DNA from: Neobacillus cucumis
GTDB taxonomy: Bacteria > Bacillota > Bacilli > Bacillales_B > DSM-18226
DNA: 33,749 bases
Assembly: GCF_023715505.1 (NCBI RefSeq)
Contig: NZ_JAMBOH010000040.1
Coordinates: 1 to 33,749, forward strand
Direction of reading: 5' to 3'
This document shows, piece by piece, positions 1 to 8,551 of the stretch (position 1 is the stretch's first letter; the number at the start of each line of letters is the position of its first letter). The translations under genes and the position numbers were made by a program. The notes below the pieces were generated by a model that was given only the letters and a program-made list of their open reading frames with translations, was not told the origin of the DNA and searched no databases.

Positions 1-122
1 TGCCCGCAGAGGCTCCATGTCAAGCAACTTGGCCTTCTGAAAAAACAACGAAAGAAATCAAAAAATAAAAAACTACGAAAATGATAGATTAAGAGAGTAA
101 TTGTCCAAAATTCGGGGGTTAA

Positions 123-887
123 TCCGCTGTTGGTATTATAAACGTTAAAACTCATGTTACTGTAATCTCAACGATAGAGCCGCTAACGCAAACTACTATA
201 GCTACCTTTACGCTAACATCCACTATTCCTCATAATGTAAAGGGAACAAATATGAGTCGTTTTACCGAACAATTGGAGCTGTATCGAAGACAAGGATTTA
301 CCTTAACCTTTTCGCAACTATCCGATTTTATTAAAGAATTATCAGAACGTTTAGGCCAAAAGGATGCACAACTAAAAGTAAGTTTCCCTTGGTTTTATGA
401 ACAAACAGCCCCTTCATCTCTTCTTACAGGATTGAACAGTGCTGATGCAAGAATCTTGTTTTCGTATCGAAATGGAAAGGTTGTAGAAAGAAAGGTTGAA
501 TTAACCTGTACTGTAACGACCTTATGCCCTTGTTCCAAGGAAATTAGTGAGTATAGTGCTCATAATCAACGGGGGTTCATTAAAATGAATGTGTTGTTAA
601 CGGATGATTATGATGAATCGATTGACTGGAAAGTTACTCTGTTAAACGCTGCTCAATCCAACGCCAGTGCTGTAATTCACCCGATTTTAAAACGTCTCGA
701 TGAAAAAATAGTGACTGAAAAAGCTTATGAAAATCCTCGCTTTGTCGAGGACATGGTTCGCCTTGTGGCTGCAGACCTATATGAAGTACCATTTGTCCAA
801 TCATTTAAAGTAGAATGTCGTAATGAAGAATCCATCCATCTTCACGATGCGTATGCTTCTGTATCATTCGATAAAACAACTAATTAA
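123..887 (+). pseudogene. folE2: GTP cyclohydrolase FolE2, 5'-truncated
   Basis: FolE2 (GTP cyclohydrolase IB) makes 7,8-dihydroneopterin triphosphate from GTP for folate; in B. subtilis it is the zinc-sparing, Zur-controlled form. From the ATG at 252 there are 211 residues with the conserved TTLCPCSKEISEYSAHNQRG segment (Cys92 and Cys94 in this numbering) and the late ESIHLHDA motif. The family is near 300 residues, and in-frame homology continues upstream of 252 back to about 123 (a QTTIATFTLTS segment) without a start codon, until a TAA at 120-122. Sequence 1-119 shows no FolE2 similarity, so roughly the first 50-60 residues are lost. ATG 252 is internal to the family alignment and has no good ribosome binding site. 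I see no convincing Zur box upstream. The identification is firm; that the gene is inactive is inferred. Confidence 0.8.
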
Positions 888-1058
888 TACTTTCAACCGT
901 ATTTATTAGGGTGAAGGAATAGCGATTTTGTAAATCTAATGAAGTTGAAACACCGATAAAGATTAAACTTTACATATCAAATAATAGTCAATACATTTAA
1001 CGTTAGGTAAGCTAGTCTAGTACTAATTTAAGGAATTAGAGAGGAAGATGAAAAGAAA

Positions 1059-1550
1059 GTGATACCTGTATATGTCCTTTCGGGATTTTTAGGTAGTGGA
1101 AAAACGACTTTACTGTCGAATATGTTGAAGTACCTTCAACTGAACGGGAAACGACCAGCAGTAATCATGAACGAGATAGGAGATGTCAATTTGGATGGCC
1201 TACTCATCAATGATGAGGTGCTGGTTGCAGAAATGTTAAATGGGTGTATCTGTTGTACAATGCGAGAAGATTTAAGTTCAACCCTGTTAAATCTTTACCG
1301 CCGAGTTAAACCAGACATAATTATCATTGAGTCAACAGGGATCGCTAATCCTCTTGAGCTTAAACTTTCACCTCAAGTCTACAACAATAATAACGGCCAT
1401 GATTTTGCGACATGGCATAGAGAAAATTACGGTGGAAGACCTTCAAATAATTGCATACAGTTGAAGGAAAGTATTATGGAAGTTCATGATTTGGTTATCA
1501 AACCTACTACGGTTAAAGGAAAACCAGAACGAGTGTTCAAAGAAAACTAA
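1059..1550 (+). pseudogene. CobW/YjiA-family GTPase, truncated
   Basis: COG0523 (CobW/YjiA/ZagA) proteins are metal-linked GTPases that deliver zinc or cobalt to client enzymes. Residues 1-100 are typical: Walker A GFLGSGKTT (9-17), a switch with the metal-binding GCICC motif (62-66) and ESTG (91-94). After about residue 102 similarity ends; a 60-residue tail that I do not recognise replaces the rest of the GTPase and the CobW C-terminal domain of a normally ~300-residue protein. An ATG at 1048, preceded by GAGGAAG, reads only four codons before a stop; one missing A in the following A-rich run would restore MKRKVIPVYVLSG, so the GTG at 1059 is probably a leftover. Pairing with folE2 fits a former zinc-limitation module, now decayed. 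The + strand 1556-1677 also encodes a short stretch without recognisable homology. Confidence 0.75.
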
Positions 1551-1676
1551 TTATTTTACAAAATGGGTGCCCAAAAACAAAAGGGTACCGAATTGTCATC
1601 GTCGTGTACACTATAGTTTTGATGCAAATGAGTACAATTCCAAACTGATTAACAAAATTGCTTTAAAAGAAAGGTG

Positions 1677-1706
1677 AACCCGCCGTTAATTGGTCGGGTT
1701 TTTTGT
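1677..1706 (+). terminator. Rho-independent terminator after the CobW remnant
   Basis: Arms 1677-1682 (AACCCG) and 1695-1700 (CGGGTT), with an inner CC/GG pair, are followed by a T-run up to 1704. It ends transcription of the folE2-cobW remnant region on the + strand. Confidence 0.65.
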
Positions 1707-1847
1707 TGAAATTTAAACTAAAATTGAGCCCCTTTTTTGCATATGAAAATGTGAAGAATTTCACTTAAACTACTATGAAAATTCACTTCTGTAACATCTG
1801 AAAAAAGGCAATACTTAAGAAGACGCAGCTCATTCATTTTAAAAAAA

Positions 1848-1937
1848 AGGAAGGGAGCGACAGTCAGTGGTGCACCGTGGTCGTTGGAGTCAGACTAACG
1901 GATGGGTTCTAACGCACCATAGTTCATCGACCTTCCT
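1848..1937 (+). ncRNA. Candidate structured RNA of unknown class
   Basis: Nested complementary segments are visible. An outer stem pairs 1848-1854 (AGGAAGG) with 1931-1937 (CCTTCCT) and continues with 1858-1860 (CGA) to 1927-1929 (TCG). An inner stem pairs 1868-1873 (TGGTGC) with 1914-1919 (GCACCA). A third hairpin lies at 1882-1900. A terminator follows at 2066-2113 and there is no + strand gene between, so a free RNA is possible. It does not match any riboswitch consensus I know. The segment could equally be the end of a mobile element. Confidence 0.3.
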
Positions 1938-2065
1938 CTCCAGCCGTAGAATCAGTATTGACGATTCTAATTCATTTTCATTCTCTGTGGTGCAGCGACG
2001 ATTTTTCCGCTGCATGGATGGCTAACGGGCAGGTTATTTTAAGTATATTCCTTCACAAAGTTATT

Positions 2066-2113
2066 GAAAAAGCCGATTACCCCACTTACGGAAAGGAAAA
2101 TCGGCTTTTTTGT
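2066..2113. terminator. Bidirectional terminator
   Basis: Arms 2067-2078 and 2099-2110 pair AAAAGCCGATT-type sequence with AATCGGCTTTT, with an A-run on one side and a T-run on the other. It can terminate the convergent MFS gene on the - strand and any transcript arriving from 1850 on the + strand. Confidence 0.8.
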
Positions 2114-2160
2114 ACTATTTTAGCATGGATGCTACCAAGTTAGATATTAAAATGGCTATG

Positions 2161-3342
2161 TCAACCTGATTTGGAAGCTAGAGAACCAGTGTTCTGAGTG
2201 CTAAAGTCTTTGTTTTTCAGCGACCGTTTCACAAAAAAAGTAAACATCAAGAGGGAAAACGTGACTGACACGGCACTGACCGTGAACAAAACATGGAAAT
2301 TCGAGTATTGAGAAACCCAGCCTAACATAATAGCACCTAGCCCGATTCCTAGGTCTGCACCAGTAGAAAAAGAAGCATTGGCTACACCTGTACGTTCTGA
2401 GCTGACAAGACGTAGGGTTGCGGCTTGAAGAGCAGGTTGTGCGGAACCGAAACCAATACCGTACATAATTGCGGAAATGATTACTCCGAATAAATTGGTC
2501 GAGAAACTCAAGACAACTAAAGCCGAAATCGTAACCACTTTTGCTGGTATAATAACAAACGTCTCACCGTATTTGTCTGAAAGTTTTCCAGCAAAGGGCC
2601 GAATTAAAACAAGCGTGGCTGCATAAACCAAAAAAAATGTACCTGAATTAACCTTGATTGAGTCGGCAAACAGCGGCACAAAGCTAGTAATACCGCCATA
2701 AGCGATAAACAGTAAGAAGACGGATGCCGTAATGGGAAAGAGCGATTTTTCAAAAAGTCCAATTTTCCTTGAAGCCGTTTGAGGCGTAAAGGTCATTTTT
2801 GCACCGAACGTTAAGACCAGAGCCGTGGCAGAGAGGACCACTGCAAATAGAAATAGAGAATGGTACGACAGGTTCTGTGTAACCCATAGACCGAAAATCG
2901 GACCTATTGCCATAGCCAATGTCATAGCCATCCCAGACCAACCCATACCCTCTCCTCGTCGGGTGGACGGAATCAAATCTGTTACGGCGGTGCTAATGGC
3001 GGTTGTGGAAGCTGCCCAGGTTATCCCATGCAATATTCTGAGTAACATTAATACAACGATTCCTTCAATCCAATTGTACATGTACATTGCAACAGCGAAG
3101 AATAGCAATCCCCAAACGATAAACGGTCGCCTACCAAAGCGGTCCAGTAGCCCTCCGACAAATGGTCGAAAGATAACGGAAGAAAGCATAAACGCTCCCA
3201 TTGCCAGACCTACCTGGGATTCGTTTCCACCTCTTTTCTTAATAAACAACGGTAGTGTTGGATACAGCATATAAAATGCTGTGAATAAGAAAAACATCCC
3301 AATAATCATAAGAATATACGATTTCGTCCATAAGCGTTCCAC
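2161..3342 (-). CDS. MFS transporter, drug-efflux type
   Basis: A 393-residue major facilitator protein of the 12-helix drug:proton antiporter type (YwoG/YfkF-like), expected in the cytoplasmic membrane. Hydrophobic segments run from about residue 8 (YILMIIGMFFLFTAFYMLY) to 370. The signature loop between helices 2 and 3 is present as GGLLDRFGRRP near residues 63-73, and the second half has the matching GKLSDKYGE. The start at 3342 is supported by AAGGAGG eight to ten bases upstream. The gene stands alone, converging on the terminator at 2066-2113. The substrate cannot be read from sequence. It is one of the few intact genes in the left 8 kb. Confidence 0.85.
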   Translation of the reverse strand: MERLWTKSYILMIIGMFFLFTAFYMLYPTLPLFIKKRGGNESQVGLAMGAFMLSSVIFRPFVGGLLDRFGRRPFIVWGLLFFAVAMYMYNWIEGIVVLMLLRILHGITWAASTTAISTAVTDLIPSTRRGEGMGWSGMAMTLAMAIGPIFGLWVTQNLSYHSLFLFAVVLSATALVLTFGAKMTFTPQTASRKIGLFEKSLFPITASVFLLFIAYGGITSFVPLFADSIKVNSGTFFLVYAATLVLIRPFAGKLSDKYGETFVIIPAKVVTISALVVLSFSTNLFGVIISAIMYGIGFGSAQPALQAATLRLVSSERTGVANASFSTGADLGIGLGAIMLGWVSQYSNFHVLFTVSAVSVTFSLLMFTFFVKRSLKNKDFSTQNTGSLASKSG

Positions 3343-3360
3343 GTTAATTCCTCCTTACGG

Positions 3361-4146
3361 GAGAGTTTCAATATGATTGTAAATTGCTTCGATTCATACT
3401 CGTGTACCCTCTACTTCTTCTCACAATAATAAACAATATTGATTGCTCAACATCTGTTTATAATTATAAAAGGATACAGGATGCATACAATGGTTAAATT
3501 AACGCAATTCGTTGATTATTCAACAAATTAATAAAAATTGTTGAATATCTTGGGAAGGTTTTGTGACCAATTTTTTGCTCTTTGATTATATGACACATAG
3601 CAAATAGGACAGGAATGCTAACTTATATTGATAGGCAACTTTTATAAAATATTAAATTGATTCCTTATCTTGCAAGGTGTTTTGCGGGATTAAACGTAAG
3701 CCCCCAATCAAACAACGCATATAAACATACAGCGCCTCGGGGATATGGCAAAAGGAAGATGGGCTAGAAATAGGTAGTGAAAGAGAGAAATGTCCTTATG
3801 ATAATAATAAAACAAACAAAAAAGAAGGTTTCCAAATGATTCCGTTTTTTCTTTTGGTGTCAATACTCAGATGCATTGATTTACCAAAGCCGTCTACTAC
3901 TAAGCGGAATTACCCCTGTCTTTTTACTTCTTCAACTGGTATAACTACTCTTGAAATGGTTTTTGGTGGTTGTGATCCCCCTTACGGTTGAATGGATAAT
4001 ATTTTAAATTGTCTTAAGTAAATATTTATTCTAAAATGGAGACTGTAGAGGTTGAGGGAAAACGGTCTAAAAAACTATCAAGAGACTGCCGAGACCCTTG
4101 ATATAACTGGGGAATTTAAAGCTGATTTGACCACTGGTCCCATACA
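3361..4146. other. Gene-poor stretch, possible membrane-protein relic
   Basis: No intact gene. Around 3838-4000 the + strand encodes short hydrophobic runs in shifting frames (for example LLSGITPVFLLLQLV), which look like the remains of a membrane protein that I cannot name. The rest shows nothing I can support. Confidence 0.35.
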
Positions 4147-4162
4147 CAGTCTTCAAAACTGC
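4147..4162. repeat. Second copy of the tRNA-Sec anticodon-arm sequence
   Basis: CAGTCTTCAAAACTGC here is identical to 4450-4465 inside the tRNA-Sec 3' fragment, 303 bases downstream. The flanks do not fold as a tRNA. The repeat spans anticodon stem and loop, a frequent crossover site of tyrosine integrases, so it may be a second att core. Confidence 0.5.
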
Positions 4163-4311
4163 TTGTGTGGTGCTTAACATCATTTCTGTGTTATTCCCAG
4201 GCGTTGCAGCTATCTTAACGGTATTTTGAGAACTTTCAGTGAATAAAGGAATTTTTAGAAAGTGTGGATGTGATATGAAAGGGAAAACTAAAAAATATAG
4301 AGTATACTTAT

Positions 4312-4362
4312 ACTAGTGAATTAGACATTAATACTAGTGATTAAATAAGAAAAAACTAGTGA
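4312..4362. repeat. Three ACTAGTGA direct repeats in helical phase
   Basis: ACTAGTGA occurs at 4312-4319, 4333-4340 and 4355-4362. The start-to-start distances are 21 and 22 bases, about two helical turns, so a protein would meet all three on one face of the DNA. They lie about 90 bases before the tRNA-Sec fragment and near a decayed integrase, as expected of integrase arm-type or excisionase sites. Confidence 0.55.
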
Positions 4363-4445
4363 CATTTATTAATAAAACTAAGTTCAAGTTGATTTGGCGG
4401 GAATTAAACTGTTCTAAATGACAGGGAAGAAAGTTGAATAAAGGA

Positions 4446-4517
4446 CGTTCAGTCTTCAAAACTGCCTGAGACCTGCGTGCCTGGTCTGGTGGGTTCAATT
4501 CTCACGCAGCCCCGCCA
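4446..4517 (+). tRNA. selC: tRNA-Sec (selC) 3' fragment, integration scar
   Basis: Only the 3' part of a selenocysteine tRNA gene is present. The anticodon stem CAGT/ACTG (4450-4453, 4461-4464) closes a seven-base loop with anticodon TCA. A long variable arm pairs AGACC with GGTCT (about 4470-4486). The T arm is GTGGG-TTCAATT-CTCAC (4489-4505). The 3' acceptor strand GCAGCCCC (4506-4513) is followed by G and an encoded CCA ending at 4517, giving the 8/5 geometry of bacterial tRNA-Sec. The required 5' strand GGGGCTGC is not found upstream, so this cannot work as a tRNA. A fragment running from the anticodon to CCA beside an integrase is the classic mark of an element integrated into a tRNA gene. 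Confidence 0.7.
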
Positions 4518-4625
4518 ACCCTTATATATCAAGGGATTGAGACATTTCCTATATTAAGTAGCAAATCTCAATTCAATTCCTTTTCAAACTCGGGGTGCCA
4601 TCTGGGTGCCAAAACGGTACTTTGA

Positions 4626-5627
4626 CTATTCGTTTTCATCATCGTCATCAAATACTTCCCTAGCCTGTTCCTGAAGAGAAGGGACCGCATGACTATATAA
4701 ATCTAATGTAATCCCAAAATTGTCAGTGACCTAAACGCTCACTGACAATTTTGGGATGTACATTTTTTTGTGTAGCAAAATGGAAGCGTGAGAATGCCTT
4801 GTGTCTGAAAGCGAGAATCCTTTAAACCTGCTTGTTTAATTGCACGTTTATAAATTCGGTGTAACTCACGTGGGTGAGTATAATCACCATTTGAATTTAA
4901 AAAAACTAAATCATTGGAATTAAAGCTATCCCCTAAACGGTTCTTTATCTCTTGATAACGAGTGTAGTGGCTGTTTAATACATTCATAAGCTTTTTTCCA
5001 ATCACAATCGTACCATCTTTTTCACCCTTTGTTAAATCCTTAATTTGTACTTTGCCCTCTTCATCCACATAAGCGGATTTGGTAATCGTTATTCTTCGAT
5101 TATCAAAGTCGATATCAGTCCACTTCAAAGCACGTAACTCACCTAAACGAGCCCCAGTATTACCTGCCGTGTAAATCATTGGGTAATATACAGTACTCGA
5201 TTTTGCTGCTTCAATAAGTCAGTCTAATTCCTCTTTAGAATAGAAAGTCGCTCTATATTTTTTTGGTTTTGGCGGCTTGGCTTTCTGAGCGACATTTTTG
5301 TTCAAAAACTCCCAATCTACCGCATCATTCAATGCTTTAGATAACAATCGATAATGATGTTTGAATGTTTGAGCAGATAAATCTACTAGTTTTTCCACAT
5401 AATAATTTTGTAAATGTAAAGGGTTTAAATCTTGTAACTTAATATGTCCCTAATCCAGGTTTTAAATTAACACGGATGATTTGCTCATACGCTCTGTAGG
5501 TATTGGGCGAAGTATTTGATTTGGTATACAATTTAAGCCAATAATCTAGGTAATCACCCAAGTATAGATCAGGTTTAGAAATATCGTTGTCCAATTCCTT
5601 TTGTAGTTCTGCTGTAGCAAGATCCAT
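4626..5627 (-). pseudogene. Tyrosine recombinase (phage/ICE integrase), decayed
   Basis: Reading leftward, the N-terminal core-binding region is seen first (YLGDYLDYWLKLYTKSNTSP, translated from 5439-5627), then after a frame change the linker and the catalytic domain (4739-5179) with the first catalytic Arg in NTGARLGELRALKW. A TGA interrupts EELD/LIEAA near 5220. Beyond it the frame slips: the DTRHSHASILLH segment, the ERLGH box and the LDLYSH tyrosine motif lie in other frames between 4640 and 4800, ending at a TAG at 4626. Length and order match ~370-residue integrases of Gram-positive ICEs and phages. At least three lesions make it non-functional. It borders the tRNA-Sec fragment, so it probably served that att site. 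Confidence 0.8.
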
Positions 5628-5639
5628 GCTACTTTAGCC

Positions 5640-5840
5640 TCTCTTTTCGTTTTGAGCCGTATAATCTTTAATTTTCCCCTCTAACCATTTCTAGATAGAT
5701 TTTTTAGGTATGAGTATCCTAGTACCGACTTTCACTGTATGAAATTCCCCAGAATGAACCAACTCATAAGCTTTTGCCCTGCTGATTCCTAATAACTATT
5801 TGATATTACAGTGAGTACATCGTTTTAGTCCTCATTTCGC
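5640..5840 (-). pseudogene. Excisionase-like HTH protein, decayed
   Basis: On the - strand one can read LGISRAKAYELVHSGEFHTV followed by KVGTRILIPKKSI, with stop codons before LGIS and before KWLEGK. This is the winged-helix fold of excisionase/MerR-like Xis proteins of about 65 residues (the helix-turn-helix is LGISRAKAYELV). It lies directly upstream of the integrase remnant in the same orientation, the usual xis-int order. The stops make it inactive. Confidence 0.65.
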
Positions 5841-5985
5841 ACACCTTTTCCCTTTTCATAAATTGATTTTAAGATCAAAATAGACCAATATATTTTTTCT
5901 AATGGAGGATAAATCTATTTCATTAAAATGAACCCTCTTTTACTGTTTTCATTATTTTTTAAAATCTTACTTCCACTTTTTAATT

Positions 5986-7513
5986 ACTCAACTTTCGCAG
6001 ACTGAAATAGGCAGGTATGCCTTGATATAGTTAGGCAAGCCCGCAATCCATTGCTCTAGTTGACTTTTAATTAATTTTTGAATCTTTTTGTTACTCTCTT
6101 TAAGGGTATCTTCAAGAAGCTCGATTAATTGCTGAAGCGCAATTGCCCAATCGAGGTCACTAATTTCATCACAAAGTTCATAAAACATACCGCCTAATGT
6201 TCTTTGGTCCGTGCTACACCGATTTTGCCTGGACAGAACAATATATCGTGTAAAAACAATCGTTGTATGACTAATTAAGGAGTCATAAGAACGACCTTGA
6301 AACTCCTTTTGGAGTTTTAATAGGGATTTTGTTGTTTTGAAAAACACTTCAATATCCCATCTCATCCCATAAATTCTGATGATTTCTTGGTCACTTAGCG
6401 TACAGTCTGTACTCAGAATCGCTAGCCATTCGCTCTTTTTATTACGGTTTTGAACGAATACCATTTTAACCGGAACTCCATTGGCTTGGGTAGTATGAAT
6501 AGAGCGAAGAATCCCTTTTCTTCCATGAATAGGTGCTGCCAAACGGTAGAGTTCCTTTAAGCTGACACGCTTATCATCTACAAGGTAACGTTGTTTTAAA
6601 TTCTTAACCATGCCAATTACATCAAGCCCTTGCTCTTTGATGTTCTTAATAAGTGGTTGATGGGTAAACCAAGTATCCATCAACACATATGAAGCATCAA
6701 TCCCAGCGTTCAACGCACGTTGAATCATATTAGGGATTTGTTCTGGTGCAGATTGTAAGGCTTCAAGACGGCGTTTGTAGCCGGTGCTCCGCTTGTCGAT
6801 TTTACTTGATATTCCGTTAATTTGGCTTGTTTTGGAGCTCAATAAAGAAAAGTCCACAGGAATGAAAGTTGCACCATCTGTCCAACCAAGGGTAAGCATA
6901 CGGAAGCCTTTATAAAAGCGCATTTTTTGAGAGGCATGATCAAAACAACGAGCTAATAATTCGACGGATTTACTACGATTTCGATCATAAGAAGAATCAT
7001 CTAATACTAAGACCTTCGGTCGGTCATGCTTCGAGAGTTTTGTTACCTTTTCAATTGTGTGGACACTAAGAAACAGTAAAAATCTACGCCACGCGAAGGT
7101 TGACTGATTCAAGAAACGATAGACAGTGTCCTTAGCAGGAAAATCGGTAGATTTTCTACTTTCAAGCGTCCGATACCAATTCTTGTTTTCAAAGATCAAA
7201 CAAAAAATTAATTGGAAAAGGTAACCACAAGAAAAGCCCAAAGACTTTGTTATTCCAGCCTTTCTAAGATATTTTAGTACCTGTAATTCTTTAAATGTCG
7301 ATGTTAGTTCATTTGGTAGTTGCTTATTTTGACCATTATTCGATATCATATAGGGGGCACCTCTTCTGTATGGTATTGTGATTCTCGACAAATCAACTAT
7401 ACCAAATGAAGAGGTGTTTTTTCATGCCTATATTTAAAGTCTAGTACCATACTTTAACCAAAACATTACACACATATAAACTCATTACATTTTTCCAGGT
7501 GCGAAAGTTGAGT
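5986..7513 (-). mobile_element. Complete IS4-family insertion sequence
   Basis: Perfect 14-bp terminal inverted repeats: ACTCAACTTTCGCA at 5986-5999 and its complement TGCGAAAGTTGAGT at 7500-7513. They are flanked by TAATT on both sides (5981-5985 and 7514-7518), a likely target duplication, although an AT-only pentamer is weak evidence. The element is 1,528 bp with one transposase gene. It sits in the decayed zone between the excisionase remnant and yqxD, and it looks more recent than its surroundings. Confidence 0.8.
5988..7391 (-). CDS. IS4-family transposase
   Basis: A 467-residue DDE transposase. The catalytic acidic residues are visible: Asp131/132 in VLVLDDSSYDR, Asp239 in YVLMDTWFTH, and Glu348 within the IS4 signature Y-(2)R-(3)E-(6)K (Tyr341, Arg344, Glu348, Lys355, in YGMRWDIEVFFKTTK). 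The frame is open and complete, so it may be active. The stop codon lies inside the left inverted repeat (complement of 5988-5990), a compact layout. The ATG at 7391 gives an N-terminus of typical length; another Met lies at residue 15. About 120 bases of leader separate it from the right inverted repeat. Confidence 0.85.
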   Translation of the reverse strand: MSRITIPYRRGAPYMISNNGQNKQLPNELTSTFKELQVLKYLRKAGITKSLGFSCGYLFQLIFCLIFENKNWYRTLESRKSTDFPAKDTVYRFLNQSTFAWRRFLLFLSVHTIEKVTKLSKHDRPKVLVLDDSSYDRNRSKSVELLARCFDHASQKMRFYKGFRMLTLGWTDGATFIPVDFSLLSSKTSQINGISSKIDKRSTGYKRRLEALQSAPEQIPNMIQRALNAGIDASYVLMDTWFTHQPLIKNIKEQGLDVIGMVKNLKQRYLVDDKRVSLKELYRLAAPIHGRKGILRSIHTTQANGVPVKMVFVQNRNKKSEWLAILSTDCTLSDQEIIRIYGMRWDIEVFFKTTKSLLKLQKEFQGRSYDSLISHTTIVFTRYIVLSRQNRCSTDQRTLGGMFYELCDEISDLDWAIALQQLIELLEDTLKESNKKIQKLIKSQLEQWIAGLPNYIKAYLPISVCES

Positions 7514-7629
7514 TAATTATAAATAACCTCTATCTGTGTATTTCTTCTAATTATGTGACGTGTCATTCTTTTTCATATTAAAAGAGGCCCTTTTTGATGC
7601 TTAATTTTTGCATGTTAGAAGGTGGGGGT

Positions 7630-8095
7630 TCTTTTATTTTCTAAATTTTTATCCTGAAATCCTCTTTTAAAAAGCCTCCTAAATTTCTCCCGATCCTCAG
7701 CTGTAAATGGTATTGGCCCTTTTGTACGCTTTCAGCTTTTTGAGCCATTGCACTCAAATAACGTGTTTGTAAAAATTGATCAATGCTCTCATTTGTATAG
7801 CTATACCCATTTTGGTGAAGAACCGTACACCCTTTTGCTAAACCTAGGGAAGTAAGAACATAATCTTGTGCAACGATTAAATCTCCTTTTTGTGCTAAAT
7901 TGATAATCCGATAACCTGCAGAATCTGCTTCAGGATCAACATAAAAGGTTTCCAATCCTGACGGTTGTTTCACAGTAGAAAAGTGAGAAAAGCTAGTAAC
8001 AAGGATAACAGGAATTTCAGCATTCGTACCTTCAGAGATAATAATCTCTTTTACCGACAGCATCTGCATCAATTAGAATTTGACATGATTGAGGA
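7630..8095 (-). pseudogene. YqxD/YaiI (DUF188, UPF0178) protein, frameshifted
   Basis: The central part (7641-8072 frame) matches this PIN-like family: [20 protein letters not shown], then the conserved [17 protein letters not shown] and [11 protein letters not shown]. Two lesions are visible. At the N-terminus the conserved DADAC-PV box (ILIDADA near 8065-8085) is out of frame with the rest. At the C-terminus the true continuation [19 protein letters not shown] lies in another frame from about 7710 leftward. The family is ~150 residues of unclear function. With its metal-binding Asp box split off, the gene is almost certainly dead. Confidence 0.75.
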
Positions 8096-8175
8096 ATATT
8101 GCGATTTAGTCATTTCTAGCTCATTAAGAAAACATGCAACATTTAGAGGGGGGATAAAGAATAAGAAAAGTATCA

Positions 8176-8209
8176 CACGCTATCCAACTTAGGATGGCGT
8201 GAATTTTTT
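8176..8209 (+). terminator. Rho-independent terminator upstream of the rpiA operon
   Basis: Arms 8176-8185 (CACGCTATCC) and 8192-8201 (GGATGGCGTG, one G-T pair) have a six-base loop and a run of six T's. It is oriented on the + strand and insulates the rpiA operon from upstream transcription. Confidence 0.8.
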
Positions 8210-8250
8210 ACATCACTAAATAATAATATCCTTAATTCGAGATAAATTAC

Positions 8251-8280
8251 TTGACGCTTCTTAAGGGTAAGAGATATTAT
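8251..8280 (+). promoter_or_regulatory. Probable SigA promoter of the rpiA operon
   Basis: TTGACG (8251-8256) and TATTAT (8275-8280) are separated by 18 bases, close to the vegetative consensus. About 95 bases of leader precede the first ORF at 8376; I see no clear operator in it. Confidence 0.55.
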
Positions 8281-8375
8281 GGTTACATAAAGTAACTCAT
8301 GTAACAAAAATAACTTGATGAAAAAAGGCGTCAAAAATAATTATAAATTAATGAACTTATTAAGGAGTGAACATT

Positions 8376-8547
8376 ATGATTGAAGTAACATTAAAACTTA
8401 ATTACAACGGAAAAAAATTATCATACCAATGTCATTGTAAGAAAGGACACTCCATATAAACAAATCTTGCAAATGGCAAGAGAACAAGTTGCGAAACAAT
8501 GGAAAATTAATAATGGAGAAATCCCAACTTTAGTTGAAGGGAGATAA
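8376..8547 (+). pseudogene. Small leader ORF, frameshifted, unknown function
   Basis: AAGGAGTG (8362-8369) is well placed before the ATG at 8376. The frame reads MIEVTLKLNYNGKKLSYQ and then stops after a few more codons. From about 8430 another frame continues: NVIVRKDTPYKQILQMAREQ and on to IPTLVEGR, ending at TAA 8545-8547, five bases before the rpiA start. The combined product would be ~57 residues. I do not recognise the family. Its position between promoter and rpiA, with a good ribosome binding site and tight coupling, says it was a genuine first gene of the operon. The frameshift might instead be a programmed shift, but I see no slippery site or stimulatory stem. Confidence 0.55.
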
Positions 8548-8551
8548 AGCC

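Noticed and set aside
1..119. Short reading frames entering from the left edge (for example a Lys/Arg-rich tail ending near 84)
   Set aside because: Too short and no recognisable motif; cannot tell a gene end from chance.
888..1047. Possible Zur box before the CobW-type gene
   Set aside because: AT-rich stretches, but nothing close to the AAATCGTAATNATTACGATTT consensus.
1958..2143. 61-residue + strand ORF
   Set aside because: No ribosome binding site; it runs through the terminator hairpin and has no family features.
4147..4190. A complete second tRNA-Sec gene
   Set aside because: Only the anticodon stem-loop repeats; no D arm, variable arm, T arm or acceptor pairing can be drawn.
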